Positions 16,600 to 25,008 of a stretch of DNA of 64,000 nucleotides are shown here, piece after piece. The first letter of the stretch is position 1. Every line of letters starts with the position of its first letter. The notes beneath the pieces are model-generated. The model saw only the letters and a program-made list of their open reading frames with translations, was not told the origin of the DNA and searched no databases. The position numbers and the translations under genes are program-made. Source of the stretch: Streptomyces sp. Y2F8-2 (GTDB taxonomy: Bacteria; Actinomycetota; Actinomycetes; Streptomycetales; Streptomycetaceae); the NCBI RefSeq assembly GCF_014905555.1, contig NZ_BNGS01000002.1, positions 124,001 through 188,000 of the forward strand. The letters are read 5' to 3'.

Positions 16600-18006
16600 A
16601 TGACGGCAGACCCCATGGCAACGAACAGTTCGTCGGCCGGATCCGGCACCGCGCACCACCCCTACCGGGAGGTGACCGATGCGCATGGCCGGGTCTACCG
16701 TGTCGGCGAGACGGACCGGGACATACTCGGTCACTCGCGCAAGCTCATGGTGTACCTCCCGTGGATCTCCATGATGGCCATCAGCGTCTCCGAGTACGCG
16801 TACGGCTCCGCGGAGGACACCCTTTCCACAGCCCACGGCTGGACGCAGAGCAACACCTTCTGGATCCTCAGCGTCTGGGTCTTCTTCCAGGCGGGCATCG
16901 CCTTTCCGGCCGGCTGGCTGCGCGAACGGGGCCTCCTCACCGCCCGCAGGGCCATGTACACCGGCTCGGCGATGTGCCTCCTCGGCTTCCTGGCACTGTC
17001 GCACTTGGACGACGTGCTGCTGGCCGTCCTCGGCTTCGGCGTCGTGGGCGGCATCGGCTCCGGGCTGATCTACGCGACGTGCATCAACATGGTCGGCAAG
17101 TGGTTCCCGGAGCGGCGTGGCGCGAAGACGGGCTTCGTCAACGGTGGCTTCGCCTACGGCTCGCTGCCGTTCATCTTCATCTTCAACTACGCCTTCGACA
17201 CCGGCAACTACAACGAGGTGCTGGACCTCATCGGCGTCTACGTGCTGATCGTGGTCGCCTGCTGTGCCTGGTTCTTCCAAGACCCACCGAAGAACTGGTG
17301 GCCGGCCGACGTCGACCCGCTGTCGCACTCCGGCAGCATCAGGAGCGCCACGAGCCTCGCCAAGAACCCCCCGGCGGTGCGTCAGTACACACCCAGGGAG
17401 GCCATCAGGACCGGCATGCTGCCGCTGATGTGGGTGACCGTCGTGATGACCGCCGGAGTCTCGATCTTCGGGATCTCCTTCCAGGTCGGCTTCGCCAAGG
17501 AGATCGGCTTCGGACCGCTGGTCGCGGCCTCGTCGATGGGCGTCATGGCCGTCATCAACGGTGTCGGCCGCGCGGTGGTGGGCTGGCTGTCCGACGTGTG
17601 GGGCCGCAAGACGTCCCTGGTCTTCGTGATCGTGGTGCTCGGGCTCGCCCAGTTCGGCGTCATCTGGGCCGGCGACACGAAGAACGAGTGGCTGTTCCTG
17701 TTCTTCGCCTTCCTCTCCGGCTTCGGTGGCGGCGCGTTCTACCCCATGTTCGCCGCCCTGACGCCGGACTACTTCGGCGAGAACTACAACGCCACCAACT
17801 ACGGGCTCGTCTACAGCGGCAAGCTGGTCAGCGGCCTGTTCGGCGGCGGTCTCGGCTCGATGGTGGTGGGTGCCTGGGGCTACAACGGCGCCTATGCGCT
17901 GGCCGGCGGCGTCTCCATGGTCGCGGCGGCACTGGCGCTGTTGTTGCGGCAGCCCGGGCGAGGCGACACGGCCGCGGGCACTCCCGCACCACAGGCTGCG
18001 GGGTGA
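16600..18006 (+). CDS. OFA-family major facilitator transporter (oxalate/formate antiporter type)
   Basis: 468 residues with 12 predicted membrane segments. OFA-type features: GIGSGLIYATCINMVGKWFPERRGAKTG between helices 4 and 5, a charged central loop, and the MFS loop SDVWGRKTSL. It closes the oxc-frc-ligase operon, so uptake of oxalate in exchange for formate, or simple oxalate import, is the likely role. A second, shorter OFA paralogue lies at 42493-43824 in the formate locus. Unlike that one, it has no small membrane subunit gene after it, but it has the 98-residue gene before it. Confidence 0.88.
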   Translation: MTADPMATNSSSAGSGTAHHPYREVTDAHGRVYRVGETDRDILGHSRKLMVYLPWISMMAISVSEYAYGSAEDTLSTAHGWTQSNTFWILSVWVFFQAGIAFPAGWLRERGLLTARRAMYTGSAMCLLGFLALSHLDDVLLAVLGFGVVGGIGSGLIYATCINMVGKWFPERRGAKTGFVNGGFAYGSLPFIFIFNYAFDTGNYNEVLDLIGVYVLIVVACCAWFFQDPPKNWWPADVDPLSHSGSIRSATSLAKNPPAVRQYTPREAIRTGMLPLMWVTVVMTAGVSIFGISFQVGFAKEIGFGPLVAASSMGVMAVINGVGRAVVGWLSDVWGRKTSLVFVIVVLGLAQFGVIWAGDTKNEWLFLFFAFLSGFGGGAFYPMFAALTPDYFGENYNATNYGLVYSGKLVSGLFGGGLGSMVVGAWGYNGAYALAGGVSMVAAALALLLRQPGRGDTAAGTPAPQAAG

Positions 18007-18026
18007 CGGCACCGTCCAGGCCCGAA

Positions 18027-18058
18027 GTGGGGCGATGGGTTCGGACCCACCGCCCCAC
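18027..18058 (+). terminator. Hairpin terminator after the OFA transporter
   Basis: A 14-base stem GTGGGGCGATGGGT/ACCCACCGCCCCAC with one mismatch closed by a TCGG loop, 21 bases after the stop codon. There is no T tract. It probably ends the oxc-frc-transporter transcript. Confidence 0.6.
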
Positions 18059-18144
18059 GTGCGGCGACCGGCGCCGTGGCCGGCCCGCACGCGCTGGTGC
18101 CGCAACGGGCCAGGTGTGGTGACCCGCAGGGTTGTTCACGCAGG

Positions 18145-19104
18145 TCAGGACACCTGGGTCTTGCGTAGGTCGCCCGTGTCCTTCGCGATCCCCGCGAAGA
18201 GTTCGGCCGCGTGCGCCATCAGCATGCGCTGCTCGCCGGCATCGAGGAGCGGATCGTTGCCCAGGGCCGCGACCTTGCGGGCGAACTCGGCGCGTGCCGA
18301 GAGCCCCTCCTCGGTCAGGGCCGTGCCGAACGCGGCGTTGCGGGCCAGCGCCAGGCTCCCCCGGTGGTCCGTGGTGCGCTGCCGGGGCCGGGGGAGGCCG
18401 CCGTTCGCTTCCTGGGAGGCGGCGCAGGCGGTGGTCGGCAGGATCACCGACAGGTAGTGGAAGACGGTCTGCAGATCCAGGTACTGCGGCCCGTCCGGAA
18501 TGCCCTCCTCCAGGAGCCGCAGCAGGCTCCCGGTGAACCCGGTGTGCCGGTCCGTCAGGTCGTAGAGGGCGGGTGTCGTCCTGCCGGTCGCGCACAGGAC
18601 GTGCACGTCGCCCGCGCTCGGGTCGTCCAGAGCTCGGCTGGCGAAGCAGCAGTCGAGCATGACGACGGCCTGCTTGGGCCGCAGGTAGCGCAGCCGGCTG
18701 AAGACGGCGCTGATCGGCAGCCCCGTGCGCACGGCTTCGTTTCGCTCGTCTATCGACCCGACCAGCGCCAGGAACAGCTCCGTGCGTCCGCTGCCGTCCC
18801 CGGCGAGGGACGCCTGCATGCCGTGTCCCACGAAGTAGAAGAGCACGACGTCCGGCTTCTCCCCCGCGATGCGGTCGAGCGCGCCGAGGACTTCATCGAT
18901 GCTCTTGGGGTTGCCGACCGACAGCACGCGCTCCTCGGCGAACAGGCCCTGGGGTCCGGTCAGCGCCCGCCCGAGGTCCTCGATGCTGGACGCCGCCTGC
19001 GGAATCCCAGGCAGGTTGCTGGGATGCACCTGCTCGGACGTGCCCACCAGTACCGCCCACGAGTTCTCCCGGTCGATCAGACGCGTAGGCCACGACAGGC
19101 TCAT
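18145..19104 (-). CDS. Caspase-like cysteine protease (peptidase C14 family)
   Basis: 319 residues, ATG 19104. Caspase-haemoglobinase fold: WAVLVGTSEQ first strand, then the catalytic His in VVLFYFVGHGMQ and the catalytic Cys in VVMLDCCFAS. Substrate-binding strand region VHVLCATGRTTPAL follows. The C-terminal 100 residues are helical and may be a regulatory or effector-interaction region. It is the presumed cell-killing or signalling effector of the EACC1-caspase pair: the upstream EACC1-like gene ends 11 bases before its start. Bacterial caspases of this type act in biological conflict systems; the trigger here is unknown. Confidence 0.85.
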   Translation of the reverse strand: MSLSWPTRLIDRENSWAVLVGTSEQVHPSNLPGIPQAASSIEDLGRALTGPQGLFAEERVLSVGNPKSIDEVLGALDRIAGEKPDVVLFYFVGHGMQASLAGDGSGRTELFLALVGSIDERNEAVRTGLPISAVFSRLRYLRPKQAVVMLDCCFASRALDDPSAGDVHVLCATGRTTPALYDLTDRHTGFTGSLLRLLEEGIPDGPQYLDLQTVFHYLSVILPTTACAASQEANGGLPRPRQRTTDHRGSLALARNAAFGTALTEEGLSARAEFARKVAALGNDPLLDAGEQRMLMAHAAELFAGIAKDTGDLRKTQVS

Positions 19105-19115
19105 CCGGTCTCTCC

Positions 19116-19481
19116 TCACATCGCGCAGTCCCGCAGGATCTTTGCCTTGATCCGCGGGACGTCCTGCTCGGACCGTGCCGTGGCGGTGATCTCGACCCCG
19201 TTGGGACACGTCACCTTGACCGGCACGCTCCGGCTCTTCACCCGGTACAGCAGCCAGTTGCAGTACGCGGTCAGGGCGGCAGCCAGCACCTGTCCGGACT
19301 CGGCGTAGACACGGAGCGCCTCGTCGAACGCTCCCTGGCGCCCCGGAACAGGCGGACGGGACAGCTTGGTGATCTCCGCGCGCGCCAGGTTCTCCGTGTC
19401 GTCGAACCAGGCCGCGAGGCTCTGTGTGTGTCCCGCCACCGTCTGCTCGTCCCCATCGAAGCCGAAGATCATATGAGACAC
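19116..19481 (-). CDS. EACC1-like effector-associated protein
   Basis: 121 residues. GTG 19481 is chosen because GGGGGAGG precedes it; ATG 19472 is an alternative. A helical N-terminal half (VAGHTQSLAAWFDDTENLAR), a hydrophobic helix (ESGQVLAAALTAYCNWLLY) and a C-terminal strand-rich part (VPVKVTCPNGVEITATARSE) fit the effector-associated constant component 1 proteins that accompany caspases, trypsins and other effectors in actinobacterial conflict systems. The assignment is by pattern, not by alignment. It is the first gene of a two-gene operon with the caspase. Confidence 0.6.
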   Translation of the reverse strand: MSHMIFGFDGDEQTVAGHTQSLAAWFDDTENLARAEITKLSRPPVPGRQGAFDEALRVYAESGQVLAAALTAYCNWLLYRVKSRSVPVKVTCPNGVEITATARSEQDVPRIKAKILRDCAM

Positions 19482-19558
19482 CGTGGACCTCCCCCTGCGA
19501 CCGGCTGAATCGTGACCCGCGTGGCACCTTTCCGACAGCGACACATCCAGACACATAC

Positions 19559-19589
19559 CTCAACTGTGCCTGGACCGGCTCTAGTTGAG
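19559..19589. promoter_or_regulatory. Inverted repeat upstream of the EACC1-caspase operon
   Basis: CTCAACT (19559-19565) and AGTTGAG (19583-19589) form a perfect 7-base inverted repeat with a 17-base spacer, about 80 bases upstream of the EACC1 start. The gap to the next gene at 19723 contains nothing else clear. It may be an operator or a weak terminator. Confidence 0.35.
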
Positions 19590-19722
19590 GCAATGTCGTC
19601 AAACGTCGACGGGACTCAGAGAGTAGCCTGCCCGCGGAGCGTTGACCATACGACGACGCTGGGGTGCGACGAACAGGGAGACCCTCCCCGTCCGGTTGCG
19701 GGAAGGGCCTCCTCGGGTGGTG

Positions 19723-20874
19723 CTACCTGCGGCGCAGGGCGGCCAGGTTTTCGTAGCCGATGCGTGCGTGCCGCAGCGACTGGGCGGGGTCGGTGGTGCT
19801 GGGGGCGTTGTCCTGCTCGACCATCGGGTTGTGGTAGTTGCGGTGGCCGACCCGGGAGAAGAACGTCGTGTAGTCGATGACGCCGGTGCCGAACGGGACC
19901 ATGTCGTAGCCCATGCCGTTGCCGGTGTTGACGACGCCGTCCTTGGCGTGGAAGAGCGGGTAACGCTTGTTGTACCGCTCGACCAGGCCGGCCGGGTCGA
20001 AGATCCTCTCCTGCGTGGAGCCGTCGTGGGCGGTGTAGGTGCGGAACTTGTACTGGGCGACGTGCGCCCAGAAGACGTCCATCTCCAGCCAGATCAGCTG
20101 CGGGTCGGTGATGGTGAGGAAGTACTCGAGCTTGCGGATGCCGGAGCTGCGGGTGGGGCGGCCCTGGGCGTCGAGCGGACCGCCGTCGAGCAGGAAGCCG
20201 TAGGCGGCGTCGTGGTTGTGGGTGTACAGCTTGATGCCGGCGCTGCGGGCGATCTCACCGAGGGTGTGCCACTTGTCGGCGGCTACGTCCCAGTCGGCCT
20301 TGTAGGAGCTGCTGGTCGGGTCGCCGCCGGTGCCCATATGGGCCATGCCGAGGATGTTGGCGATCTCCAGGTGCTTCTTGAAGGTGTCGACGTCGGCGGT
20401 GGTCAGCGGCCAGGACGGGGGTATGAAACCGTGGTTGCCCTGGGCGCGCAGCCCGTAGTCGTCGAGCCAGCCGCGCAGCAGCTTGGCGCCCGCGACGGAT
20501 TCAAGGCCGGCCCCGCCGGGGGCGTTGGCGTGCTGGCCGTAGCCGGCGAACTCGACCTGTCGGTAGCCGAAGCGGGCGAGCTGCTCGAACACGGCGCGGA
20601 AACCGGAGGGCAGGGGGGTCGAGAGGGGGTCGCGGCCGATGGCGTCGCGGACGGTGTAGAGGATGATGCCGCGTCTGTCGGCGGGGACGAGCGCATGCCC
20701 GGGGGCGGTGGCCTCGGCGGAGTCGGCATCCCCGGCGGCGTGCACGGGGGCCGCTCCGAAGACGGGGGCGGCGATCGCGCCCGCCGCGACGGCGGTGCAG
20801 GTGCTGAGGAAGCGGCGGCGGTCGATGCCGAGGGTGCGACGCAGGGCGTCGTCGGTGGTGTGGGTGTCGTTCAC
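19723..20874 (-). CDS. Tat-exported sugar phosphate isomerase/epimerase-like TIM barrel
   Basis: 383 residues. The Tat signal has DRRRFLST followed by a hydrophobic Ala-rich stretch and an AHA-type cleavage region (near residue 47). The remainder is a xylose-isomerase-like TIM barrel (GIILYTVRDAIG, FGYRQVEFAGYGQH, IKLYTHNHDAAYGF, LIWLEMDVFWA, YPLFHAKDG) with metal ligands in HNH, EMD and HAKD. It is last in the eight-gene Ebo-type cluster and overlaps the preceding gene by ATGA. Being exported, it probably acts on a sugar-like intermediate outside the membrane. The substrate is unknown. Confidence 0.82.
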   Translation of the reverse strand: MNDTHTTDDALRRTLGIDRRRFLSTCTAVAAGAIAAPVFGAAPVHAAGDADSAEATAPGHALVPADRRGIILYTVRDAIGRDPLSTPLPSGFRAVFEQLARFGYRQVEFAGYGQHANAPGGAGLESVAGAKLLRGWLDDYGLRAQGNHGFIPPSWPLTTADVDTFKKHLEIANILGMAHMGTGGDPTSSSYKADWDVAADKWHTLGEIARSAGIKLYTHNHDAAYGFLLDGGPLDAQGRPTRSSGIRKLEYFLTITDPQLIWLEMDVFWAHVAQYKFRTYTAHDGSTQERIFDPAGLVERYNKRYPLFHAKDGVVNTGNGMGYDMVPFGTGVIDYTTFFSRVGHRNYHNPMVEQDNAPSTTDPAQSLRHARIGYENLAALRRR

Positions 20875-22292
20875 GGGTGCCTCTTTCCGGACTGGCCGTC
20901 ATGGAGACCGGCGAGTGTCAGCAGCAGTGACTTCACATCGGTGGCCGCGACGCGGTCACCGACGGCACGGGGGGTGGAGCAGATGAGGAGCGGACCGTCG
21001 TCGTCGCTCGCGGGGAGGCGGCCGTGGCTGCCGCGAACAGGTGACGGGTCGAGGGGCACGACCGCCATGCGGTAGCGCATGCCGAGTTTCTTGCGCGCAA
21101 GGGCCGTGGCCGCTCTGACCTTGACGTAGGGGTCGAGGGGGTCCATGAAGAGTTCGGCCGGGTCGTAGCCGGGTTTGCGGTGGATGTCGACGAGCCGCGC
21201 GAAGTCGGGCGCACGGGCGTCGTCGAGCCAGTAGTAGTACGTGAACCAGGCGTCCGGCTCCGCGACGGCGACGAGTTCGCCGGAGCGCGGGTGGTCGAGG
21301 TGATGGGTCTTCTTGCCCTCGTCGTCCAGGAGTTGCTCGATGCCGGGCAGGCCGGTGAGGGCGGCCCGGGTGACGTCGAGGTCCTCGGGGCGGCGCACAT
21401 AGACGTGGGCGATCTGGTGGTCGGCGACCGCGAACGCTCGTGAGGCCATCGGATCGAGGTACTCCATGCCGTCCTGCGTGTGCACCTCGAGCAGTCCGGC
21501 ATGGCGCAGGGCGCGGTTGATGTCGACGGGACGGTTCACGCGGGTGATGCCGTACTCGGACAGCGCCACGACGGTACGGCCCTCGGCGCGGGCGTCGTCC
21601 AGCAGCGGCGCCAGCGCGGCGTCCAGGTCCGCGGCAGCCTTCGCCGAGCGCGGGTCGTCGGGGCCGAAGCGCTGCAGGTCGTAGTCGAGGTGCGGGAGGT
21701 AGCAGAGCGCCAGGTCGGGATGCCGGGTACGCAGGATGTGGCGGGTCGCGTCGATGATCCACTGGCTGGAGACCAGGTCGGCGCCCGGCCCCCAGAAGTG
21801 GAAGAGGGGGAACGTGCCCAGCTTCGCGGTGAGTTCGTCGTGCAGGGCCGGGGGCCTGGTGTAGCAGTCGGGTTCCTTGCGGCCGTCGGAGTAGTAGACG
21901 GGACGAGGCGTGACGGTGATGTCGGTGTCGGCGCCCATGGCGTACCACCAGCAGATATTGGCGACCGTGTAGCCGGGGTGGGCGCGGCGGGCGGCGTCCC
22001 ACAGCCTGTCGCCGGCGACGAGGCCGTTGTGCTGTCGCCACAGCAGGACGTCGCCGAGTTCGCGGAAGTACCAGCCGTTGCCGACGATGCCGTGCTCGGA
22101 CGGCAGGGCGCCGGTCAGGAAGGTGGACTGGGCGGCGCAGGTGACGGCGGGCAGGACGGTGCCGAGCGGTGCGCGGGAGCCGGACCGGGCGAGCGCCTGG
22201 AGGCGGGGCATGTGGTCGAGGAGACGGGGGGTGAGGCCGACGACGTCCAGGACGAGGAGTGGGGTGGGGCCGGTGCCGGTCGGGGCGCTCAT
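20871..22292 (-). CDS. eboF: EboF-like nucleotide pyrophosphatase/alkaline phosphatase family protein
   Basis: 473 residues. Alkaline-phosphatase-superfamily hydrolase: first metal strand LLVLDVVGLTP, nucleophilic Thr in LPAVTCAAQSTF, then LPSEHGIVGNGW, HLDYDLQRFGP and VADHQIAHV. No signal peptide is visible. It overlaps eboE upstream and the TIM barrel gene downstream by ATGA. Phosphatase-like proteins of this kind are part of the conserved ebo set, whose products are tied to metabolite processing and export (for example scytonemin precursors in cyanobacteria). The eboF label follows cluster content. Confidence 0.75.
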   Translation of the reverse strand: MSAPTGTGPTPLLVLDVVGLTPRLLDHMPRLQALARSGSRAPLGTVLPAVTCAAQSTFLTGALPSEHGIVGNGWYFRELGDVLLWRQHNGLVAGDRLWDAARRAHPGYTVANICWWYAMGADTDITVTPRPVYYSDGRKEPDCYTRPPALHDELTAKLGTFPLFHFWGPGADLVSSQWIIDATRHILRTRHPDLALCYLPHLDYDLQRFGPDDPRSAKAAADLDAALAPLLDDARAEGRTVVALSEYGITRVNRPVDINRALRHAGLLEVHTQDGMEYLDPMASRAFAVADHQIAHVYVRRPEDLDVTRAALTGLPGIEQLLDDEGKKTHHLDHPRSGELVAVAEPDAWFTYYYWLDDARAPDFARLVDIHRKPGYDPAELFMDPLDPYVKVRAATALARKKLGMRYRMAVVPLDPSPVRGSHGRLPASDDDGPLLICSTPRAVGDRVAATDVKSLLLTLAGLHDGQSGKRHP

Positions 22293-23458
22293 GGAAGCTC
22301 CTTCAGGCCGAGGTCCGTCAGCAGGTCGCGGGCCAGCGTGAGTTCGGCGGCGATGCCGTCGGCGAGCTGGGCGCGGGCGCGGGGCCGCAGCTCCGGCGGG
22401 AGGGCCTGCCAGGTGTACGTCTCGACCTCGAGGTGGCGGGTGAGCGGGTGCGGTCCGCCGACGAGCCGGGTCAGGGCGGCACGGAGGACGGGGAGTGTGG
22501 AGGTGAGGGGCGCGGCGGGTGTCGCGTGCAGCGGGACGTGGAAGTGGGCGCGCCAGGGCGCGGTGTCGGGAAGGGTGTCGCCCTTCAGCGCCTGCGGGAG
22601 GTCGTCGGTGCCGCGCAGGCCCGCGGCGGTGAGGGTGCGGGTCTGGTGCAGGAAGCGGGGTTCGGCGAAGGCGGCGAGCGCCTCGCGGACCTCCGGCAGG
22701 TGGGGGTGTTCGGCGTGCAGTGCGGCTGAGAGTTGCGATTTGACGACGGGGACGCGGGCTCGGGTGAGCGTGTCCAGGGCGGTGTGCGGGTCTTCGAAGG
22801 AGGTGGCGAGGTGGCAGGTGTCGAGGCAGATGCCGATGCGGTCGTGGGCGATCGCGGTCAGGGGGGCGATGGCGTCGCCGGTGGTCTCGACGGTGCAGCC
22901 GGGTTCCGGCTCCAGGCCGACGCGGATGGAGCGGCCGGTCAGCTCCGCGAGGGCGTCGAGGCGTGCGGCGAGGGAGCGAAGGGCGGTGCGGGCCCCCTCG
23001 GCGCGCTCGGCGTCATGGGCGGTGCGCCAGGCGAGGGGCAGGGTGGAGATGCTGCCCTCGGTGACGTCGTCCGGGAGCAGGACGGCGAGGACGCGGGCCA
23101 GGGCGGTGGTGTGGTCGAGGCGTTCCGGGTCGGCCCAGTCCGGCTTGTAGACGCGGTACTTGACCTCCTCGGCGCCGAAGCCTTCATACGGGAAGCCGTT
23201 GAGGGTGACGACCTCGAGGCCACGGCGGTCGAGTTCGGCACGCAGGCCGCGCAGGGCGGACGGATCGGTGACGAGGGTGCGGGCGGCGTCCCCGGCGAGC
23301 CACAGGCCGATGCCGAGGCGGTCACGGCCGAGGCGGCGGCGCACGGGCTCGCAGTGGTCGCGGAGCTGGGCGATGACACCGTCGAGGGTTTCGGCCGGGT
23401 GGACGTTGGTGCAGTAGGCGAGGTGGACGGTGGAGCCGTCGGGGTGCCGGAAACGCAT
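22289..23458 (-). CDS. eboE: Metabolite traffic protein EboE
   Basis: 389 residues, TIM-barrel sugar isomerase-like protein of the EboE type: MRFRHPDGSTVHLAYCTNVHPAE start, GIGLWLAGDAAR, VVTLNGFPYEGF, SISTLPLAWR, VGLEPEPGC and GICLDTCHLA. These run in the order seen in EboE proteins, with acidic and His metal ligands at strand ends. It lies three bases after the TatD-like gene stop and overlaps eboF by ATGA. EboE is the most diagnostic member of the Ebo clusters, whose exact chemistry is not known. Confidence 0.85.
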   Translation of the reverse strand: MRFRHPDGSTVHLAYCTNVHPAETLDGVIAQLRDHCEPVRRRLGRDRLGIGLWLAGDAARTLVTDPSALRGLRAELDRRGLEVVTLNGFPYEGFGAEEVKYRVYKPDWADPERLDHTTALARVLAVLLPDDVTEGSISTLPLAWRTAHDAERAEGARTALRSLAARLDALAELTGRSIRVGLEPEPGCTVETTGDAIAPLTAIAHDRIGICLDTCHLATSFEDPHTALDTLTRARVPVVKSQLSAALHAEHPHLPEVREALAAFAEPRFLHQTRTLTAAGLRGTDDLPQALKGDTLPDTAPWRAHFHVPLHATPAAPLTSTLPVLRAALTRLVGGPHPLTRHLEVETYTWQALPPELRPRARAQLADGIAAELTLARDLLTDLGLKELP

Positions 23459-23461
23459 CGC

Positions 23462-24310
23462 TCACTCCCCGCCGCGCAGCACGGAGTTGCCCTCGTGCGT
23501 GGGCGCGGTGGCGGCCACGTCGAGGGTGAGGCGGCCGCTGAGCCCGTAGAACGCGACGGGGTTGCGCCACAGCACCAGGTCCACGTCGTCCTCGGTGAAT
23601 CCCTCGGCGAGCATCGCGTCGGCGACCTTGCGGGTCTTCAGCGGGTCGCTCCTGCCCCAGTCGGCGGCGGAGTTCACCAGGACCCGCTCGGGCCCGTACG
23701 CGCGCAGGATCGCGACCATCCGCCGCTCGTCCATCTTGGTGTCGGGATAGACGGAGAACCCCAGCCAGCAGCCGCCGGCCTTGGCCTCCTTGACGGTGGT
23801 CTCGTTGAGGTGGTCGACCAGGACCCGGTCCGGCGGGAGCGCGGACTCCCGGACGACGTCGAGGGTGCGGCGCAGCCCGGCGAGCTTGTCACGGTGCGGG
23901 GTGTGGACGAGCGCCGGCAGTTCATGGTCGGCGGCGAGCTGGAGCTGGGCGGCGAGGGCGGTGTCCTCGGCGGGGGTCATGGAGTCGTAGCCGATCTCCC
24001 CGACGGCGACGACCTGGTCCTTGACGAGATACCGGGGCAGTTCGTCGAGGACGGGGAGGCAGCGGGGGTCGTTCGCCTCCTTGGGGTTGAGAGCGAGGGT
24101 GCAGTGGTGGGCGATGCCGTACTGGGCGGCGCGGAAGGGCTCCCAGCCGAGGAGGGAGTCGAAGTAGTCGAGGAAGGAGGCGGGAGAGGTGCGGGGCTGG
24201 CCGAGCCAGAAGGAGGGCTCGACGACGGCGCGGACGCCCGCGGCGTACATGGCCTCGTAGTCGTCGGTCGTCCTGGACGTCATGTGGATGTGGGGGTCGA
24301 AGATGCGCAT
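23462..24310 (-). CDS. eboB: TatD-family metal-dependent hydrolase (EboB-like)
   Basis: 282 residues. TatD/amidohydrolase fold: MRIFDPHIHMTSRT with the HxH metal site, AVVEPSFW, AVGEIGYD (bridging Glu), LPALVHTPHRDK (His), LVDHLNET (His) and the final Asp in NSAADWGRSD. All metal ligands of the family are present. Its start shares one base with the eboA stop (TGATG). Gene order eboA-TatD is as in ebo clusters elsewhere. Expected to be a cytoplasmic hydrolase on an unknown intermediate. Confidence 0.85.
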   Translation of the reverse strand: MRIFDPHIHMTSRTTDDYEAMYAAGVRAVVEPSFWLGQPRTSPASFLDYFDSLLGWEPFRAAQYGIAHHCTLALNPKEANDPRCLPVLDELPRYLVKDQVVAVGEIGYDSMTPAEDTALAAQLQLAADHELPALVHTPHRDKLAGLRRTLDVVRESALPPDRVLVDHLNETTVKEAKAGGCWLGFSVYPDTKMDERRMVAILRAYGPERVLVNSAADWGRSDPLKTRKVADAMLAEGFTEDDVDLVLWRNPVAFYGLSGRLTLDVAATAPTHEGNSVLRGGE

Positions 24311-25008
24311 CAGGACTCCTTGCCGTGGGGGGCGTCCGTGGAGTGCGGCGCGGGCGCCGGTTCGGTGAGGGCCAGCACGCGGTACAGGTCGTCGGGCACG
24401 GGACGGCCCGCGGCGGTGCGTTCCGCGGCGTAGTCGCCGAGCATGCGGGCCAGTTCGGTGTCGCCGCGGGCGCGCCCGGGCAGGCCGGCCACGCAGTCCA
24501 CGCCGACCCCGGTGAACAGGCACTTCAGGACCGCCTGCCGCCACAGGTGGGGGCTGAGGTGCCGGGCGGCGTAGGGGCCGACGGCGGCGGCGAGGAGCCG
24601 GGTGTCGTTGGTGCGCAGCGCGTCCTCGACGAGTGGCAGTCCTTCCGGGCCCGGCAGGAGGTGGGGCAGAGCGTGCAGGACGGCGCGGCGTTCGTCGGCG
24701 GTGCCCTGGTGGTAGACGCGGGTGAGCCCGTCCGCGTCGGGGTGCGCCGCGTGCAGGATGAGGACGCGGGCGGCGTCGGCGTGGGCGGTGCCGCACCGGC
24801 GGCCGGCCTCGGCGAGGCGCAACTCCCACACGGAGATGGGCCCGTGGGTGCCGGGCTGGGCGGCCGCCTCGTCGAGGGCCTGGTCGAGCCAGGCGCGGGC
24901 CGCCGCGGGGAGCCGGGCGTCGAGGTGGGCGCGCAACTCGGCCGGTGGGGTGAGGGCGAGCCCGGTGCCGATCGTGGGGGTGGGCTGCGTGGCCTGCGGG
25001 TGGCTCAT
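24310..25008 (-). CDS. eboA: EboA domain-containing protein
   Basis: 232 residues, predicted all-helical, with a leading Pro/Thr-rich tail. The motif runs ARAWLDQALDEAA, WELRLAEAGRRCG, DEAARVLIL-type (DAARVLILHA), ERRAVLHALPHLLP, ALRTNDTRLLAAAVGPYA and LWRQAVLKCLFTGV typify EboA proteins. ATGA overlap with the TIM-barrel gene upstream and TGATG with eboB downstream. No catalytic residues are obvious and the biochemical role of EboA is unknown. Confidence 0.85.
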   Translation of the reverse strand: MSHPQATQPTPTIGTGLALTPPAELRAHLDARLPAAARAWLDQALDEAAAQPGTHGPISVWELRLAEAGRRCGTAHADAARVLILHAAHPDADGLTRVYHQGTADERRAVLHALPHLLPGPEGLPLVEDALRTNDTRLLAAAVGPYAARHLSPHLWRQAVLKCLFTGVGVDCVAGLPGRARGDTELARMLGDYAAERTAAGRPVPDDLYRVLALTEPAPAPHSTDAPHGKES

